NCBI GenBank assembly: GCA_036276235.1
Contig: DATBDZ010000019.1
Coordinates: 1 to 42,380 of the forward strand
From: JANWHF01 sp036276235
Lineage (GTDB): Bacteria > Planctomycetota > Phycisphaerae > Tepidisphaerales > Tepidisphaeraceae
Reading direction: 5' to 3'
Length of the DNA: 42,380 nucleotides
This document shows positions 39,886-42,380 of this stretch, in pieces. A program made the position numbers and the translations under genes. The notes below the pieces were generated by a model. The model made no database searches and had not been told where the DNA came from. It saw nothing but the letters and a program-made list of their open reading frames with translations. Numbering within the stretch: the stretch's first letter is position 1; every line of letters begins with the position of its first letter.

Positions 39886-41508
39886 GTGTTCTCACGCCTT
39901 CTCTCGCGGAAGTGTCATTTGCCCGATCGCTCACGATGCGCGTGTGCCGCGCTCATCGAGCGTCTTGAAGATCGACGTTTGCTCAGCGCCAATCTCGATC
40001 TGCACATCAGCTTTCAGCCGGCGGGTTTGCCGCTGGTCAGCGGCTATGTCGCCGACAGCGGTGCGCTGTTTGGGGACCAGGGCAACGGTCTGAGCTTCGG
40101 TTGGGACGCCGACAATGCCAAAAACGTCCGCCTGCATAAGACCAAGGTCGCGCCCGATCTGCGTTACAACACGTACGCCATGCTGCTTTCCGGCCATAAG
40201 AAAGGCGGGCACGCCTGGTCAATCTCGCTACCGAACGATACCTACAGCGTGCATCTGGTTGTCGGCGATGGCTCGACTGGATGGAAGAGCGAAGTGGACG
40301 CCGACGGCGTCGTTGCCGTCGATGGCAAAGCGACGAAAAAATCGCGATGGCTCGACAACACGGTGACCATGAATGTCACCGATGGCGTGCTCACGCTCGT
40401 CAACGGCGCCAAGACCAAAAAGAGCAAGCTCGCATTCATCGATATTCAGGAAATCGGAAGCGGCTCATCGCAAACCGACGGCGGTGACACCACAACCACC
40501 GGCGGTGGGACGACAACCACCGGCGGCGATGACACGACTACGACCGGTGGCGGGGGTACGACGACTACAGGCGGCGGCGGAGCAACTCCCCCGGCGCTTC
40601 CCACGCTTGCCTGGACAACCGCCGCCAAAGCGCCGATCGCGCTGGCTGAGGCGCAGTCGGTTGCCGTCAACGGCAAGCTGTATGTCTTCGGCGGCTACAG
40701 CGTCACCACGCCCGACTATCAGCCTACCAACGCCGCCGAGGCATTTGATCCAGCAGCGAACACCTGGACGACGCTGGCACCGATGCCCGCCGCCGAGACG
40801 CACATGGGTGTCGCCAGCGATGGGCAGAACATCTATGTCGCCGGCGGATATACATTTAACCCGAAGACGACGTATCAAACTTTTGCGACGGCAAACGTGT
40901 TCAAATACAACATCGCCGCCGATAGCTGGAGCACATTCACCGCGCTTCCGGCCGCGCGCGGCGCGGGGGCGCTGGTTTATCTGGATGGCGAATTACATTT
41001 CATTGATGGCGTGAACACCAGCCGCGTGGGGCAGACCGATCATTGGGTGCTGAGCCCGACCGATGCCAATCCGCAATGGACCGATTCGACGCCCGTCCCC
41101 TTCTCCGCCAACCACACGGCGGCCGTCGTGCTGAACGGCAAGATCTATATCGTCGGCGGACAATCGACCAGCGATGATTCCTCGACGATCGCGGATGTGA
41201 TCGTCTGGGACCCGGCCAATCCGTCGGTCTGGACCGCCGTCGCGAGCATGCCCATCCGCCGATCGCACGCGATGGTCTCGGTAGCCGATGGCCAGATCAT
41301 CGTGGCCGGCGGCACCACCGGCGCCGACATACCACTGGCCAGTGTGTTGGCGTACAACCCGCAAACCAACACTTGGACCAGCCAAACCCCCCTCCCCAGC
41401 GCAAGGCTCGCCCCCGTCGGCGGCGTCATCGGCAACACCATCATCGTCGCCACCGGCGTCGGCAGCGGGCAGTTGCAATCGCAGACGTGGGAAGCCGCCG
41501 CGGGATAG
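39886..41508 (+). CDS. Kelch-repeat surface protein with LEPR-XLL-like N-terminus
   Basis: 540 aa from GTG (GGAGG 12 bp upstream). IERLEDRRLLSA (24-35) is close to the planctomycete LEPR-XLL motif found at the N-terminus of large surface proteins. Residues 36-195 form a malectin-like or PA14-like binding domain (LSFGWDADNAKNVRLHKTK, YSVHLVVGDG, FIDIQEIGSG). A Thr-Gly linker of four TTTTGG-type units (about 198-232) follows, then kelch blades (LYVFGGYS, IYVAGGYT, IYIVGGQS, IIVAGGTT) with NTWTTLAPMP-like turns. Likely a secreted or cell-surface binding protein. No conventional signal peptide is visible; LEPR-XLL may serve in its place, which is inference. Confidence 0.82.
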   Translation: MFSRLLSRKCHLPDRSRCACAALIERLEDRRLLSANLDLHISFQPAGLPLVSGYVADSGALFGDQGNGLSFGWDADNAKNVRLHKTKVAPDLRYNTYAMLLSGHKKGGHAWSISLPNDTYSVHLVVGDGSTGWKSEVDADGVVAVDGKATKKSRWLDNTVTMNVTDGVLTLVNGAKTKKSKLAFIDIQEIGSGSSQTDGGDTTTTGGGTTTTGGDDTTTTGGGGTTTTGGGGATPPALPTLAWTTAAKAPIALAEAQSVAVNGKLYVFGGYSVTTPDYQPTNAAEAFDPAANTWTTLAPMPAAETHMGVASDGQNIYVAGGYTFNPKTTYQTFATANVFKYNIAADSWSTFTALPAARGAGALVYLDGELHFIDGVNTSRVGQTDHWVLSPTDANPQWTDSTPVPFSANHTAAVVLNGKIYIVGGQSTSDDSSTIADVIVWDPANPSVWTAVASMPIRRSHAMVSVADGQIIVAGGTTGADIPLASVLAYNPQTNTWTSQTPLPSARLAPVGGVIGNTIIVATGVGSGQLQSQTWEAAAG

Positions 41509-41542
41509 CCGCTGCGGATTTCGGATTTCCGCGCAGCGGCTA
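41506..41542. terminator. Shared hairpin carrying both stop codons
   Basis: TAGCCGCTGCG (41506-41516) and CGCAGCGGCTA (41532-41542) form a perfect 11-bp stem with a 15-nt loop. The first three bases are the stop of the kelch gene, and the last three, on the other strand, the stop of the solute-binding gene. It lacks T runs. It is a compact convergent end for both transcripts. Confidence 0.7.
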
Positions 41543-42380
41543 TCGTCCTTCCATGATCGCGGTCGCTTGGCGGATGGCGGCGGGCATTTGTTTGGCTACG
41601 GCTTGATAATCCACCGTCATGAATTTCCCCTTCGCCGCCGCATCGCGCGCCGAGCACCAGGCGAATTTTGCTTCGATCAGCTTCTGATCGGTTTGACGTG
41701 ACAGGAGAAAATCGATCAGGCGCTTCGCTGCTTCGGAGTGCGGCGCGCCGGCCACCAGTCCGGCGGTGCATGGCATCGCCAGAGTTCCCTCTTCGCCGTC
41801 GGCTTGATCGGGGAGATTCGCATCGAGTTTGGCGATGTTGGCCGATGCGTCGGCGGCGTCGTCGTTGTCGCAGATGCCGGCCCAGATGTCGCCGCGCGCG
41901 ACTGACTCGGCGACGATCGAATTTCCGCCGACCAGCGTGACGCCATTGGCGTGCAGCCCGCGGAAAAACTCGTCAGCTTTGTCCTTTCCCCAGATCGTGT
42001 AAAGGGCGGCGACATGCCCGCCGGTGGTGCCCGCCGTCGGGCGCGCCAGCGCGACATGCCCCTTAAACTGCGGCAGCATCAGATCGCGCAGATGGGTGGG
42101 CGGCTTCCAATCCCCCGGATGCTTCGCGGTCGAAACAAGCATCCGCACGCGGAGCACCGACCCGGCCCAGCGATGCTGCGGGTCCTTGAACTTCGCCGGA
42201 ATATCCGCCGCCGCCGGCGGATCGAAGGGGGTCAGCAGTCCTTCCTCGGCAAGGCCGATGGTTAAAAAACACTCGTTGCTCCACCAGACATCCGCCTTGG
42301 GATGCTCCTTCTCGGCGCGCAGTTTTTCCGCCAGCCCGACACTCTTGGCCGCCTCGGCATCGGTGATGAGCGTGACTTGA
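41540..42380 (-). CDS. ABC-type iron(III)-like solute-binding protein, 5' end cut
   Basis: The frame is open to the right window edge, so the N-terminus and signal are missing (about 280 aa seen). VTLITDAEAAKSVGLAEKLR, then AEKEHPKADVWWSNECFLTI and GLAEEGLLTPFDPP, matches the FbpA/AfuA group of binding proteins. LPQFKGHVALARPTAGTTGG, VTLVGGNSIVAESVARGDIW with AGICDNDDA, and MPCTAGLVAGAPHSEAAKRL with IDFLLSRQTDQKL complete the fold. It delivers a ligand (iron or a small organic anion) to an ABC importer, whose other genes should lie beyond the edge. It is convergent with the kelch gene and shares its end hairpin. Confidence 0.88.
   Translation of the reverse strand, partial: QVTLITDAEAAKSVGLAEKLRAEKEHPKADVWWSNECFLTIGLAEEGLLTPFDPPAAADIPAKFKDPQHRWAGSVLRVRMLVSTAKHPGDWKPPTHLRDLMLPQFKGHVALARPTAGTTGGHVAALYTIWGKDKADEFFRGLHANGVTLVGGNSIVAESVARGDIWAGICDNDDAADASANIAKLDANLPDQADGEEGTLAMPCTAGLVAGAPHSEAAKRLIDFLLSRQTDQKLIEAKFAWCSARDAAAKGKFMTVDYQAVAKQMPAAIRQATAIMEGR

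Overview
The window most likely comes from a soil-type planctomycete (Planctomycetota, perhaps near Phycisphaerae). The grounds are a DUF1549/DUF1553 cytochrome c protein next to a Tat-type DUF1501 protein and a WD40 protein, an N-terminal LEPR-XLL-like motif on a kelch protein, several secreted c-type cytochrome/dehydrogenase proteins, weak use of Shine-Dalgarno sites, and GC-rich genes separated by long palindromic intergenic repeats. No rRNA, tRNA, CRISPR array or complete insertion sequence was found.

Layout. 1-3.6 kb is an accessory stretch: an orphan protein, a DUF104/PemK toxin-antitoxin pair, decayed gene pieces, a small conserved hypothetical, and two copies of an about 110-bp repeat. 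3.8-10.7 kb holds a secreted DUF2278 protein, an ABM monooxygenase-like protein, a ClC channel with CBS domains divergent from a universal stress protein, an MFS transporter, a small membrane protein and a methyltransferase. 10.9-16.9 kb is mostly minus strand: a hypothetical, a VOC protein, a HEPN-motif protein with a small partner, a DUF6308-like protein, a membrane SpoIIE-type phosphatase, a small hypothetical and a PilZ protein. leuS and a CYTH protein follow on the plus strand (17.2-20.9 kb).

20.9-25.9 kb is the second accessory region. It begins with 1.3 kb of stacked repeats, then a visibly AT-richer three-gene operon (methyltransferase, cupin, membrane protein) flanked by an exact 20-bp inverted repeat. 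Next come a decayed 3' end of a cyclophilin gene, a hypothetical, and a ParD/ParE pair. The intact cyclophilin gene lies just beyond (25.9-26.5 kb), followed by a second PilZ protein, an HD phosphohydrolase, a cupredoxin and its overlapping partner, and cimA. 31.5-36.2 kb is a minus-strand group (DUF1549/1553, DUF1501, WD40), followed by a lipoprotein, a cytochrome c-sugar dehydrogenase fusion, an orphan ribbon-helix-helix protein, the kelch protein, and a solute-binding protein that runs off the right edge.

The strongest find is upstream of cimA (citramalate synthase, first step of the pyruvate route to isoleucine). A good sigma70-type promoter lies 10 bp before a 19-codon ORF with three consecutive Ile codons. 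The ORF is followed by mutually exclusive hairpins ending in an intrinsic terminator 28 bp before cimA. This has the full layout of a ribosome-stalling attenuator, apparently with a near-leaderless leader peptide. The second theme is a dense set of at least a dozen different palindromic repeat families in the gene-free gaps, including one nested inside another and two that contribute codons or a stop to genes.
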